Positions 11,043-22,860 are shown, numbered from the stretch's first letter. The stretch: 64,000 bases of DNA from Holacanthus passer (GCA_025331565.1 JAFREQ010000039.1:496001-560000); one strand, 5' to 3'. Notes: generated by a model from the sequence alone, not told the origin. Translations and numbers: made by a program.

Positions 11043-11457
11043 ATTGCCTGTATCTGGCTTGGTCTGTTTAGCCTCTCTGACTATGGACTCAATCTGCCAG
11101 GAAACAGCCGCCACCATGCAGGGGTTCAGGCAGGATTGTGTCAGGACTGTAAGAGGCCTCCTGTGGAACAAACTGACAGGATAAGGCATCTCGCTTGATG
11201 TTCCTGGAGCTGCAGCAGTAGGTAATGGTGAAGGTCAATCTGCCAAAAAACAACCTGGTTTGGCCTGCCTGGAGTTGGGCTACTTGGCTTGTTTGGATAT
11301 ATGCCAGGTTTTTATGGTTGGTCCACATTATGAATGGACGTTCTGCTCCCTCTGGCCAGTGCCTCCATTTCTCTGGAGCTAGTTTCACAGCCAACAGTTC
11401 AATCAAGCAACAAGAGAAAATGGCACAGAGATGTAGCTTCTGGACTGTGTGAGGCAT
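11043..11457 (-). pseudogene. Ty3/gypsy RNase H fragment
   Basis: The minus-strand frame reads ELLAVKLAPEKWRHWPEG (with minor damage at the start), then WTNHKNLAYIQT and LFFGRLTFTITYCCSSRN. These align with RNase H of the intact element at 25850-26060 (for example WTDHKNVSYIQT). The conserved Asp of WTDHKN is Asn here. The RNase H domain would degrade the RNA of the RNA-DNA hybrid. The frame continues into a linker that ends at the solo LTR border 11042. Confidence 0.8.
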
Positions 11458-11697
11458 CCGCTTCCAGAATTAACTGACTTGAGGGTTCTGGTTGAATGAG
11501 TTCTGGTGCTGACGTGAAGCTCTTCTGAGCTCTGAGAAGGCCACCTCAGCCTTGTTGGTCTAAATTGTTGGCAGCGGAAGTGAGTCTGGTCAGGGGTGCG
11601 TTCACCCAGCTGCAGTCTCTGATGAAACAGCAGTAAAAATTGGCAAAGCTGAGGAACTGCTGAAGCTGCTTAACAGTGGTTGTTCACTGCCACCCAG
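11458..11697 (-). pseudogene. RT C-terminal fragment of gypsy relic
   Basis: Broken minus-strand frames align with the RT thumb to RNase H start of the intact copy (the F-A-N-F-Y-R-R-F-I-R region near 26340-26370). It ends where the 2-kb repeat begins. Confidence 0.6.
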
Positions 11698-13773
11698 CTA
11701 GTAGCCTCCGTGACGTCACCCGTAGATTTCTCAAGAGCGATTTTGAAGCCCATTGTCATCTTGGCAGTGGTGACGTTGCCTAACTCCGGTTTATACAAAT
11801 ATAGACAAAGAACTGGAGTGAGGGTGGAGCTGAATGAAGCCTGTTTGATGAAACATGGCCACCAAGCTAGCTGGCTAACCCGGTGGTACTGTCCCGCTTC
11901 AGTATCGGTTACAATACTTTAATAAGCTGGCGTAACATTATATGTCAACATTTCAGCCTTCAGCCGATCACAATCAGTCGGATTCTGGAGTATACTAAAC
12001 TTAAAATTTCTGTTTTAGCAATAATATAAATATAAATAATAACATTTGAGTTTGTCAAATTTTATGTTACTGTTTAGCTTCTGTAAATGTCTGACAGATT
12101 ACGTTAATATTCTTCTACACAGTATTGTTTTTATGTGTTACTAAGACATCGTAATCCTACAGTGCCACCTTGTGGTCTGTTCCACTTTTATTTGAAGAGC
12201 GTGTTTTCTTCTTCTGAGGTTATATTTTGCGATGCCGAACTTCCCGGTTCCTCTTGCTTCACAATGTCGTGCTCATACATCGCCAGAGGTACGGTAAAAA
12301 TTGTGTAAACACCGTAATTATTCATCACATTCATCTGTTTCAATCCTACGAAGAAAGAGTTTACATTGTGACTTACCTCATTATTTTTGTATTGTTTGTA
12401 GCTCTGAACTGTGAGGTGTGTATATCGAGCTAGAGAGCATGCTAGCCGATAGCGGAAACTTTAACTAGCGCCCTTGGAGAACGGAATGAGGTACGAAATG
12501 TAAAAGTGTATCAGATGAGTGATACATTTGTTGGAGAAGAAAGAAAATGTTATTGTTTAGTTGGGGTTGCTTGTGTTGGGTGTGAACATCATTGGTGTGT
12601 GGACATGGTTTGTGCGTGAATTGTTTGTGAAGCTACAGTGAAGCAATTTGTATTTTTTTCTGTTTTATTCTGTAGTTTTCACGGTGTTCAAGGTGCTTAT
12701 GGTGCACGATGCTCAATGAAATTAAAGAAGTAAATCAACACCTGTTTGAAACTCTCTGCATCTTCATTAATAAATCCAAGAGGCCGCTACAGCTTCAATA
12801 ACCAACTCCAGCTTAACCAATAACAACATTTGAGTTAACGTTATTTCTGGAAACATTCAGAAATGAGACATTAATATTTTGAAGTTACAAAAACTTTATT
12901 GTATTTGCACAGTTCAGTTTAAGACTACAAAACATTAGTGAACTAACATGGAGGGTCTTAATTTTCCAACCTCACACAGACACCTTTTATTCAGAAGTAT
13001 TATCACCATAAATTATAACACTTGTTATTACGTTTTGACTTCGATGCAGCAGGTTTAATAACTGAGGCTACCAGATGCTCCCATTAGCATTGTTAGCTTA
13101 GATCAACCTCTACCGAAAATTGTCCTGGACACCCGAGAGAAACACAGTCTACACGGGAGCACAGCCAAACTCCAGCCACAAGCAGCTCCACAAGCACCAG
13201 AACAAACACACAGAGAAACCAGCGCAGATGTCCCGGATAGAGATGCCACACAGCCAGCGGCAGCTAGCTGGAGCCCAATGCTAATTCATTAGCTGGCTAT
13301 TTACTAGTAAACAAAAAAATGGGAGCACCAATTTTTTTGGACCATCTGTTAGTAAAATTATCAGCACAGCAGCTGTTATTGATCCAGTATTTACATGAAA
13401 AATTATCTGAAAGGCAAAAACACCACAAACACAGCCGAAGTTCAGTGACTGAATGAGCTCTGTGTTTGGAGCCAACAGCCAGCAGGCAGCTGTCAATCAA
13501 AGTGCCATGCTCTTTATTATGCACAATTTCAGATTTTAAATGAGTGTGTTTTAAAAAATTCACCCCCCATACAGTTGTCATGCAGTGGAAATAGAGACCA
13601 AAAGCATTGTTTGTACCAGGCTGTAAACATGTTTTCTTCTGCCGTAAAGTTGGACATTTTAACATGGGGGTCAAACGTAATTGACTCCCGTTTGGAGCCT
13701 GCCCCTAGTGTTCATTTGGGGAATTGCAGCTTTTGGCTCTTCTGTGTTGACTTCATTTTTCAGTGTCGGACAT
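11698..13773. repeat. 2-kb noncoding fish repeat, copy 1
   Basis: It interrupts the gypsy relic and is colinear over most of its length with copy 2 (about 14760-16615). Examples: around 13076-13275 versus 15916-16165, and 13550-13770 versus 16395-16610. It has no coding frame. I recognise the right-end portion, with its 'agcttttggc' type motif, as belonging to an abundant teleost interspersed repeat, but cannot assign its class. The borders are approximate, and no terminal repeat or target duplication was found. A solo LTR sits inside (12082-12791). Confidence 0.7.
12082..12791 (+). mobile_element. Solo LTR (710 bp) inside repeat copy 1
   Basis: The ends are TGTA...TACA, and identical 5-bp duplications gcttc lie at 12077-12081 and 12792-12796. 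Removing it gives ttactgtttagcttcaata, which matches the uninterrupted copy 2 (ttaccgtatagcctcaata near 14963). An aataaa lies near 12768, 25 bp before the right end, as expected for a plus-strand LTR. There is no internal region, so it is the product of LTR-LTR recombination. Confidence 0.9.
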
Positions 13774-14346
13774 TGCCGCTTGGTCCAGCCTCACCTGCCC
13801 ACTCTCTATGATGCAGCCCAGGAAAGACACAGAGTTGACATGAAATTCACATTTTATCCACCTTCACAAACATCATTTACCAGGGCTTGGAAAACGGCAG
13901 TTGTGTTGGTTAAACTGAAGGACATGATGAGGTACTTGGCATGTTAAAGGCTGTATCCCACTTATCCCCCTCTCAAATCCTGACCAGGCTGTAAGCATTC
14001 CTCAAGTCCAGTTAAGAGAAGATGGTGACTTGCTGGATGAGTTCAAAAGCAGAGTTTATTAAAGACAGTTAATACTTGTTTTTAACTGTGGTGGCATTCA
14101 AAGCCTGGATTTGTCTTTCTTGACTACGAAGAACAACCTCATTCCCACAGGAGAAAATGCCCAAATAATAATACCAGCAGCTAGGGATTCATGGAGGCAT
14201 TTTTCTATTGCTTCTCTTTCTGGACGGGACAGAGTAAACAAGTGGCTGAAAGGCAAAGGGGCTCCAAGGAGAAAATGAGTCAATGACACAGTCATAAGGG
14301 CGATTTGGAGGAAGAGATAGGGAAAGCTGTTTACTGAACACCTCAC
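13774..14346 (-). pseudogene. RT N-terminal part of gypsy relic
   Basis: Minus strand, 14098-14346: LLGAPLPFSHLFTLSRPERE then EKCLHESLAAGIIIW. This aligns with the intact element's LLPGAPLPSSRLYNLSKPER and ESLAAGIIRP. The stretch 13774-13990 aligns with the segment just after YLDD in RT (the region around 26460-26560). The piece between carries a deletion, and the catalytic YLDD block itself is not recognisable. Pseudogene. Confidence 0.75.
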
Positions 14347-14560
14347 TTAAATAATGATAGACTAGAATGACAGGTCAGGTCAGGTCAGGGGGGGTCAGTG
14401 CTGGATGGAGTAGAAGTTAACATTACTGGGGTTAGGGCTGACTGCAGGCATGAAGATAAACACAATAGACTCCAACTAACAATTCTTCATTTAGACCAAT
14501 CAATGTGGAGGTTGTGCTTAACTGATCGTGGCTGACTTAAAACTATCAGGGTGTGATCAG

Positions 14561-14759
14561 GGAAATTAGGTGAAATTGAATGTAGGACAGGAAGGCAGTT
14601 AGCGGGATTTGGGACAAAGGCAGTTCCGGGAAGTGAAGGAGGGGAGGAGAAGAGGTGGATAGGTTGGCTTTCTTTATCTAATGTCTAACGTGTACTGATT
14701 ATAGAAAAAAACAGAAATGGGCAAAGAGGTGGGGAATGGGTGCCTGTTTGTTAAAACAC
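14561..14759. other. Short spacer between gypsy relic and repeat copy 2
   Basis: No feature seen. The exact end of the relic and start of the repeat are uncertain within this interval. Confidence 0.4.
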
Positions 14760-16615
14760 ACCCACCTAGCTTGAAACTACCAAGCTAGCTAAGGCAAGCT
14801 ATGCTATATACTATATACTTTGGCACTGGACAATTCCTCCTGCAATGCAGGTGTCATGTCATGTCGTTTTAGTCTACGGCCAATCACAATCAAGTGGTTT
14901 CGGTAGTTTCATTAACTTAAAATGCCTGTTATAGCACTGAAATTAGCAATAGCAATAATATTACCGTATAGCCTCAATAACCAACTCCAGCTCAACCAAT
15001 TTTGCAACATCTAGGTTAATGTTATTTCAGGAACCATACTGAAATGTGACAATATTTTGAAGTTACACACAGCTTATTTTACACAGTTCACCACTTTTTG
15101 ACTTACCTTGACTAGTCTAGCATAACGTCAAGTTAATAGTACTTTGAGTGTATGGCAAGTTTAAGATTACATAACGTTAGCTAACTATCATGGTGGAACT
15201 TTATTTTCTAACCTAACACAGACGCATTTTGTTCAAAAGTAGTGACACTGTTGTGGAGGTTTTGTGTTTTGGACCCAATAAGGCAGAGGCTGGCACAGGT
15301 GTGGAAATATAAACAGTCTTTAATGAAACATGGTGGCTGGAGGCAGGCTGTCTCGAGGGTAGAGGTGACTCGGACTGGCGATGGTAGTGGTTGAATGCCA
15401 TGAAGGCAGCTTTGTAGACACGAGGACGATGGACACAGAAGACGACACGGGTGACATGGGGGACGCTGGAGACTGGACACAGGGAACAACACAGGAGACG
15501 CGTAGGCACTGGAGATCATGGAGGCAATGAGGCAAACACTGTGGAATAGTCTGAGAAGAGAGACAGGTCGAGTAAACGATCACACAAGGCAGATTTAAAG
15601 CTGTAGAAGAAACACTGGAGAAATCACTGTTTAGAACAGGTGGGGCACAAGACTACCGATTAGACAGAATAATCTGGCACAGGAGTGAAGTCAGAGCCAG
15701 GCTTATATGGGAAGTGGGTTGATGATGATTGAAACCATGTGTGCCTCATCAGCTGGATCTTAGGGGAGGGGAGAGTGTGAAAAGCAGCCACGCCTCCAGC
15801 CACACACTGAAAAGAAAGGCAGACACAAAACACACAGGACAAAATACACAAAGAAAAACCCCAGACCATGACAGACACTATAAATTCTCCATTACATTTT
15901 GACTTTGGTGCATGCCGGTTTAATAACTGTGTCTACCATATGCTCCCATTATAATTGTTAGATTAGATCAACCTCCACTGTCTCCACCAAGAGACATCCA
16001 TTCTGGGCATCCACGGGAAACACAGTCGAACAGCACACACGCACAATCAAACTCACCATACCCAGCTCCACAAACACCAGAAAATACACACCAAGAACAC
16101 AGCACAGACATCCCACACCAAGATACCATACAGCTGGGCTCATGGGTTAGGCCAAGGCTAATTAATTAGCTGGTTAATTAGCTAGTTCATGAAAAAACTG
16201 GAACACAAACATTTTGAACTGTTAGTACAATTAACTGTACACCAAGCCTTATTATTTATTCAAGCCAAGACCAAGTTCAGTGACTCAAATTAGCTGAGAT
16301 TATGTCTAGCAGAGACAGCTAGCAGTTAGCTGTCCCTCAAAATGGCTACATCTTTAATTATGTTAACCTAAATATAATTAAAACAAGAGAGTGATTTAAA
16401 AATTCACCACTGGTACTGCTGTCATGAACGTGATTAACAATAGAGACCAACTAAACCATTTTTTTTGTACAAGACTATAAACATGTATTTATCTGCTGCT
16501 GTTGGGCATTTTAATATGGGAGTCTATGGGGATTGACTCGCTTTAGGAACTGCAGTTTTTGGCACCTCCACATTGGCTTCATATTTCAGCCCCAGAGGTT
16601 GCTGCTTGCTGCTAG
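14760..16615. repeat. 2-kb noncoding fish repeat, copy 2
   Basis: Same orientation as copy 1 and diverged from it. Shared blocks include accaagctagct (about 14778), the aataaccaactccagct block (14979 onward), the gctcccatta block (15942), and the right end near 16600. It has no coding frame and contains a different solo LTR at 15249-15873. Confidence 0.7.
15249..15873 (-). mobile_element. Solo LTR (625 bp) inside repeat copy 2
   Basis: The ends are TGTTGTGG...CATGACA. Identical 5-bp duplications gacac lie at 15244-15248 and 15874-15878. Removing it gives gtagtgacactataaatt, which matches the uninterrupted copy 1 (gtattatcaccataaatt near 12997). The minus orientation is inferred because the sense-strand start TGTCATGGTCTGGGG resembles common fish gypsy LTR starts. 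Confidence 0.88.
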
Positions 16616-19600
16616 CTCATCTTTCATTAAGTAGTAGATACACTGCAGGTGGATGGGCTGATGAGGGTCAGGTGTGCAGACTGGGTGGAGTGATGAGCGG
16701 ATGGTATACAGGTGTGCAGGTAGAGCCACGCGAGGAGGAGGAGACACACAAGGAGAGAGAGAAAGATGGATGGCCATAACACCACCAAATTTGGGATCAA
16801 ATTTTTTACAACGTAACAGGCTGTTACAAACAAACTAATCAGATTGTGTAATGATGCAGAGTACATTAGCCAGTACAACATTTTTGAGTGTCAAAATCTA
16901 TAAGCCACATCACGGGACAGTAACGTGAAGAACTGTCTATTTGTGCCTATTGCACTCCAAACATGATATTGGCTGTGATGCACCATAACCAAGTTGTTAA
17001 CCAACTGAAAACTGGACAAAGAAGAAGAGATTTATTGATGTTCTATTTACAGATTTCAGTGGCAGATGATCTCAACTAAAATGACCTGCAAACATTAGCG
17101 TGCATTTTAAAAATTACCATCCACACTAAGTAACTTTTATTACGGTATAGTGTAGGCGTGATCATAGTAGAAGTAAAAACCCTGGAAGCAGTGAAGCGTC
17201 ATTTGGAATGGAAACAGCAGAGATGTCAATTGAAAGGTGCATACGGAAAGTAGCTGGGGAGCAGTTGATATGTTAGTTTAGATGTGGTACTGAAATCAAA
17301 ATGTAAGAGTTGAAAGCTTTTGAACTCTCTTGTGAATGGTCTTGATGAAAGCAGTTATACTATCAATGCAACTGAAAAATCTGTAAAGGATATATTAAAA
17401 AGTCTACTGTGTGGTGATCTGTTCAAACTCTGAACTATGCCCCAAGCGTAAAATGGAAAATTGGAGGGCCTTCATTTTTCACATTTGTATTTTAAAAATT
17501 AACAAAATACAGGAATGTAAATAAAAATATAACATGTCAAAAATTATGCAGTATAATGAAAAACAAGGTGTGTGTGACATGGTTGCAGAGAGAGGTCAGC
17601 ATGTTCATGTACACCTTAAGAAACTGTAAATCACACTGATCTGTTTCCTTATTAGAGGCCATTTGAGGCATGTTGTACTGTTGTGTGTTGAATATAGGTG
17701 CGTCTTCAGGCCAGGATCCAGCACCCACACAGCTTTGATCACACAGGGCTGAAAAGCTCCTTTATCACTAACACAGCCAGTCTGTGCTCAAATAGCAGAG
17801 CCTGATTCAAGGTTGGGGCAGGTGAAACTCAAAGAGAGAATAATTGGCCCTCAGACTGAAATAATATTAATGATACAATTAGAGCAGGCCTTTGGTTTCC
17901 TCTGTGGCAGAAACAGGTAGTGATAGGTGATACCGGGGGACTTCACTAGTGTCAGTCTGATCCTTCTGATGCCGTGCTGATCCCACCAAAGCGGGAGGCT
18001 GGCACATACTCGCTCAGGCTCATTTCCCATGGTGCACCTTGCCTTTGAGCGCTGACCTTGGTTGGAGGCTCCCTTGTGGTGAGAGAAGAGATGGAATACA
18101 TGTTTGAAAGATCAAAACAGTCCAGGCTCACCTGTCTCCACAACACTGGCACACAGATTTCACAGTCCATGTTCATTATAAAAGTTGATCAGAATTGATT
18201 CAGTCCAGCTCCAAGACACTGCTGTGCGCTGTAAAAAATTATACAGTTTAATGGCAACTGATATCTACTGTACATGGACTGACTTCATAGTAATGATTTA
18301 TTCATTCCAGATTTTTTGGGGGATGATTTCTACTATATGAAATGTCAAAAGAAAAAAAATCAATCAGGTGTTCCCAGAGCCTAATTTGATATTTTTGCTC
18401 ATTTTGTGTGATCAGGGTATTCCATTTATAAGATGTGAAACAGAGAGTGTGTGTCTGTGTGTTCTCTTGAAAAATTGTTGGTTAATATTTTAACTAATTG
18501 TCATTCATTGATTTGTTTCTTTTGACTAGCTTATTATCCAATACCTTACTAAAAGAGCATGTACATTTTTTGAATGGTGAATATCATTTCACTTTTGAAA
18601 AGGCACATGTGGTAAGGTATAAGATAAGATAGAATAAACTGCTACATACATCACGAGCATCTACTATATTCAAACTTAAACAATACAAACAAAAAGAAAA
18701 GTTGCTAAATACTACATACACTACTGAAAATAACCACAAAGTGTAGTGGAGGATAATATGTCTGCAAATAACGCAATATCTTTCAGATGGCCCTGAATTG
18801 GTTTCAAACTTCACCTGAGACTCCTCCAGCAATGATATGAAATTCAGAATAAAGAAAGTTGATACATTTATTTATTCAGCCATGTTTACTCAGATTCATT
18901 TTTCCTCCAGGACATGGCTGCAGCATCTCTGTGTCTCAGCGTGGGTGGTTACCTGAGGGAGGTATGCTGTGTTGTAGTGAAGCTTCTGCCCTTGTTCTCA
19001 CTGGTTGCTTGTGTGGGGTCTTTACTGGGACCACTGCTGGGGAGACTTCACAATGCCTTCCTGTGGCAACAGAAAGGCTTTCTTATCTATTTTGGATGAT
19101 ACAGCCACACACCATGAAAGACCCCCCAGCCCAGTTGGATATCCCAGGTACACAGGCCATAGAGGTTGTAGGATTTCAGGGAAGGAGGTGAAAGGTGGAA
19201 GGAGAAATAGTGGGTTATAAGTTACCCAGTAGTTGTGAGAAGACTATCCAAAACTCAACAAGCAAAGACAAAAAATCTCCTACATCTAAATTCTCCAAGT
19301 CTTACTCCTGACTGAGCTGTTTTGAATTAAATTGGTTCCTAGATCCCTCTACAGAGAATAATCTACATTCAGCTCAAGGTATGGGTCAATAGCATAACCA
19401 CGAAGCACGAGGCACCATTGAGATAGAGAGATATTTGATTCATGGTCTAGTAATATAAATCTAGAGAAATCTATGTCAAAGAGCCATGGACAGAATAATT
19501 GTTTGCAATGGGAAATCTCAAAGGAGTCCTCAGAGCTCATTCTGAGGCTTTTGAAGTGAGCGCTGACATTGGAGAAACTCAAGGGCAGGGAGGGAATGAG

Positions 19601-20579
19601 TTGTCTCTCAAATGAAAAAACATTATAAGCACATGAAATTATAAGCAGCGCTTTCAAGATGGTGTCAAGTTTGTGAAAATAAAATGGGGTGGGGGTCCTT
19701 AAGTAAAAGAAAACCTGAATATCTGAGATCATTAAAAATGAAAACAAGTTGCAAACAACTCACAAAGTGGGAGAGAGAGGTGGTCTGAACTGTATGGATT
19801 CAGCAGGGGACCTTGCCATTCTCTTCAGCGCAGCACAGTAGCATAACAAAACAGAGCTAGGAGTTGAAGAGGGAAACATGCCTCCATTATAGACCACAAT
19901 ATAAAAAAGAAAAGAGACTCTGGAAAACATTAAAAATCGTGGATTTGTTATCAAATGCTTTGAATTTGTGGTCCCCCCACAGCATACAACACATGATGTG
20001 TGATGCTGATTATCTTGTAGTGGGCATGAGTTTGCTCTGCCTCCCTGTACATCATCAACCTTTATTTTAATTCAGTAACACAATGAGATAGAGACCTCAT
20101 TTGCAATATAGCTGAATAGAAAAAAGAAAAACAAAAGATACTACACACCAAGAAACACAAAGAAGAAGAAGCTTAGTAAAAATTGGAATAAAAACCCAAA
20201 ACCCATGCAGAAAGTAGACGCAACGTTACACACAGGAGCTACTACTGGGAAAGAGACTGGGTCTTTAAGCTGGGTCCATTAAGCAGGTTCATTAGTTGTG
20301 GTTGGTTGTTGGTGATAGTGCTGGTTGACGTTAGCTTGCATTAGCTTACGTTAGCTTTTGGTAAAAGAGAGACACTTGAATGCAAAAGGTGTACAGTTTC
20401 TGAAAATGGGTGTATTTTCTCTCTTGGCATTTTGTAAGTTTATTTTGTTTAGTTATTAGTTAAACAAGTGAGCTAAGCTAAAAACTACATAAACTAAGTA
20501 TAGTAACTATGCTATGTAAAGCTAAGAGAGCTCGTGAAACATAGTAAACTCGCTGCTCGCATACATCTCCCACCTGAAA
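16616..20579. other. Gene-free region
   Basis: No supported gene. The only curiosity is a 61-codon plus-strand frame at 18914-19099, preceded by a splice-acceptor-like cctccag. It encodes a hydrophobic middle segment (VKLLPLFSLVACVGSLLG), but I recognise no family. The 16620-16790 part is purine-rich and LTR-like on the minus strand, with no ends found. Confidence 0.5.
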
Positions 20580-20725
20580 CTACAAGGGGCTATGAATCAA
20601 AGGCAACTGGACTTGGTGTAGGTTCTTGAAGACGTTTCACTTCTCATCCGAGAAGCTTCTTCAGTTCTGACTGACTGGCATGCAGACCCAGGTACTTATA
20701 CCTCTGTGGAGTCGAAACTGCGTCA
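20580..20725. repeat. Dispersed fish repeat, possibly Penelope-like
   Basis: The block around 20590-20670, with ggttcttgaagacgtttcac and gagaagcttcttcag, is one I recognise as repeated in many fish genomes. I associate it with the ends of Penelope-like elements, but there is no RT or GIY-YIG coding sequence here to confirm that. A hairpin of cttctc and gagaag with a four-base loop lies at 20640-20656. Confidence 0.45.
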
Positions 20726-21137
20726 TTGATTAACCAAACAGCCACTCAACAAACGGATAGCTCAACGCAGGAGGGCCAACGGCACAGGCCAAGATTCAGC
20801 AGTTTACACTCTTTTAACGACAACAATGCTGTCCTTTCATCTCTTCCCGGGAGAGTAAACAAGCACTTGACCTCATGTGACAGTGTTAATGGTCATTCAC
20901 ACTTGGTATCAGGTGACTCACAAATGACTCTCAACGACCATCATTTAACACCCAGGAGTACCCGCATACCAAGTGGTATCAATGACAAAAGTTCAGTCAG
21001 GAAGACTATTCTTTTGCTCGCTTAGGCGTGTAGTTTCCTGCCATTCACTCCTCTCATGCACCTGTGACAACTGTCATTGTCTGGGGCTCTCATTAGCTGG
21101 TCATGCCTATCCAATAGAACAGTGACACACCTACGTT
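20726..21137. other. Gene-free stretch between dispersed repeat and LINE
   Basis: No coding content recognised. A plus-strand frame of 99 codons is polar and unlike any family I know. Confidence 0.4.
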
Positions 21138-21259
21138 GCTAGATAGATAGATAGATGTACTTTATTTGTCTCAAACCGGGAAATTCCTTTGTTGTAGCAG
21201 CTACAGTTGAAACAAAACAACACAATACAGCACAACAAATAACACATTAAACAACAAGG

Positions 21260-22006
21260 TCACATGACATAAAACAACATAGAGTGCAACAGACCATCAT
21301 ACAGTGCAACAAACAAGTACCCAAAACCCACTAATCCTATAAAAAGTAATGTAGAGGTAGATGTGATGTGCAAGATAAGCGAAATGCTGTGCAAAGAACA
21401 TTGAGTGACCAGATTTAGTGCAAACAGATCAGAAACCACAGCGCTGTGGACGCCAAGGTACTTGTAGTCATCCACCATGTCCACCTCCTCTCCCAGGATA
21501 CACAGGGGCTCTGTCGGCGTCCTCTTCCTCCTGAAGTCGATCACCATCTCCTTGGTCAAGTGGCAGGACCCAGTGTTGTACTGGAAGTCAGAGGTGTACA
21601 GGGTGAACAAAAATGGAGACAGAACAGTCCCCTGTGGAGCTCCTGTGCTACTCACCAGCGTATCAGACAGAGCGCTGCCCTATCGGACAAACTGTGGTCT
21701 GTCTGTCAGGTAGTCAGTAATCCAGGAGATGGTGGGCATGTCCACACTCATCACATTCAGCTTCTCACCAAGAAGCTGTGCCTGGATGGTGTTGAATGCA
21801 TTAGAAAAGTCAAAGAATGTAATCCTCACAGTGCATCCGCTTCCATCCAGATGAGAGTGTGCTCTCTGCAGCAGGTAGATGACAGCATCATCTACTCCCA
21901 CATGAGGTTGGTAAGCAAACTGCAGAGAGTCCAGTGATGATTTCACCTGCGGTCTGAGGTGGGTCAGGACCAGCTTCTCCAGCACCTTCATCACATGGGT
22001 TGTCAA
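21260..22006 (-). pseudogene. LINE reverse transcriptase lacking the catalytic FSDD block
   Basis: The SNAFNTIQ motif (with the first catalytic Asp in FFDF) and the STGAPQG motif are present. After TSDFQYNTGSCHL the frame jumps directly to TKEMVIDFRRKRTP. The second LINE copy (37557-38135) has about 50 residues between these points, including FSDDSAIVG with the catalytic Asp pair. The copy here is therefore deleted for the RT active site and cannot polymerise. A stop and frameshift separate 21655 from 21680. Confidence 0.8.
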
Positions 22007-22430
22007 GGCAACTGGTTGGTAGTCGTTCAGTTAAGATTGAGTCGATCTCTTGGGGACAGGAACCAAGCAGGACGTCTTCCACAGCTCCGGAACCTTCTCC
22101 GGACTCAGACTCATGTTGAACAGATGACACAGGATAGAAGACAGCAGATCTGTGCAGGTCCTCAGAACTCTGGGGCTCATACCATCAGGGCCTGCAGCCT
22201 TGCCTTGGTGGAGTCTCTCTAGCTGGAGGTGGGAGGGTTGAGTCCACGGTGCTCACCAGAAGAGGTGGGGTGGGGGGTGGGGGGTTGAAAGCGTCGGGGG
22301 TCTTTGGGGTGTGTGGAGGCTTGGGTGTGGGGTGGAGGAGACAGCTGAGAGTTGACAGCTAAATCTATTGAAGAAACAGTTCAGCTCATTCGCCCTCTCC
22401 ATGCCGCCATCTCGCTGCCTGTCTCTCACC

Positions 22431-22817
22431 TTAAACCTCCTTCATTCCGGTCCACACGTCCCTGGTGTTGTTCTGCTGGAGTTTGGCCTCCACCTTCCTC
22501 CTGTCCTTGCACTCCCTCAGCTTCACCCTCAGATCACGTTGCACCCTCCTCAGTTCCTCCCTGTCTCCAGACCTAAAAGCCCTCTTTTTCTTGTTCGGGA
22601 GGTCTTTCAGGTCCATGGTAATCCACAGCTTGTTGTTTGGGAAGCAGCATACAGTCTGGGTTGGCAGGGTGGTGTGCTCACAGAATTTAATGTATTCTGT
22701 GATGCAGTCCGTTGTCCTGTTGATGTCTTCCCCATGTGGCTCACAGAGTACAGTCCAGTCTATAGACTCAAGGCAGTCCTGCAGAGTGTCCTTAGCCTCC
22801 TGAGTCCACCTCCTCAC
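22431..22817 (-). pseudogene. LINE ORF2 linker between endonuclease and RT
   Basis: Reads RRWTQEAKDTLQDCLESIDW, then CITEYIKFCEHTTLPTQTV, then the basic KKKRAFRSGDREELRRVQRD. This block precedes RT in Rex1/CR1-like ORF2 proteins. Upstream of 22817 the element is lost. Confidence 0.75.
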
Positions 22818-22860
22818 ATCACAGTTAGCCTATCATCTTGCTGCTGCCTTTGCAGATATG

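Larger units (their letters stand above)
8455..14560 (-). mobile_element. Decayed Ty3/gypsy chromovirus-like copy, interrupted by nested insertions
   Basis: Fragments of one minus-strand pol gene are spread over this interval. They are colinear with the intact element at 23514-29584. From right to left in the window they are a protease-RT linker (about 14350-14560), RT N-terminus (14098-14346), an RT middle piece (13774-13990), the RT-RNase H junction and RNase H (about 11043-11697), and the start of the integrase zinc-finger region (8455-8542). The gaps are explained by a solo LTR at 8543-11037 and a 2-kb repeat at about 11698-13773. Joining across each gap restores colinearity with the intact copy. 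Many stops and frameshifts. The left end is truncated within integrase. Confidence 0.8.
21138..22860 (-). mobile_element. 5'-truncated CR1/Rex1-like LINE, internally deleted
   Basis: The 3' end is at 21138-21157, where a (GATA) microsatellite tail follows the element's minus-strand terminus. Reading leftwards, ORF2 pieces cover the region between endonuclease and RT (22431-22817, KKRAFRSGDREELRRVQRDL), the palm (21680-22006, FAYQPHVGVDDAVIYLLQ, FFDFSNAFNTIQ), and a fused block (21260-21655, STGAPQGTVLSPFLFTLYTS). The 5' half with ORF1 and endonuclease is absent. Clade assignment is from motif resemblance and would need a tree. Confidence 0.8.

Noticed and set aside
20635..20680. Hammerhead-ribozyme-like motif on the minus strand (GGATGAG followed by GAAAC)
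   Set aside because: The core differs from CUGAUGA at a critical base, and only five bases lie between the two core halves, too few for stem II. It is better explained as a small hairpin in a dispersed repeat.
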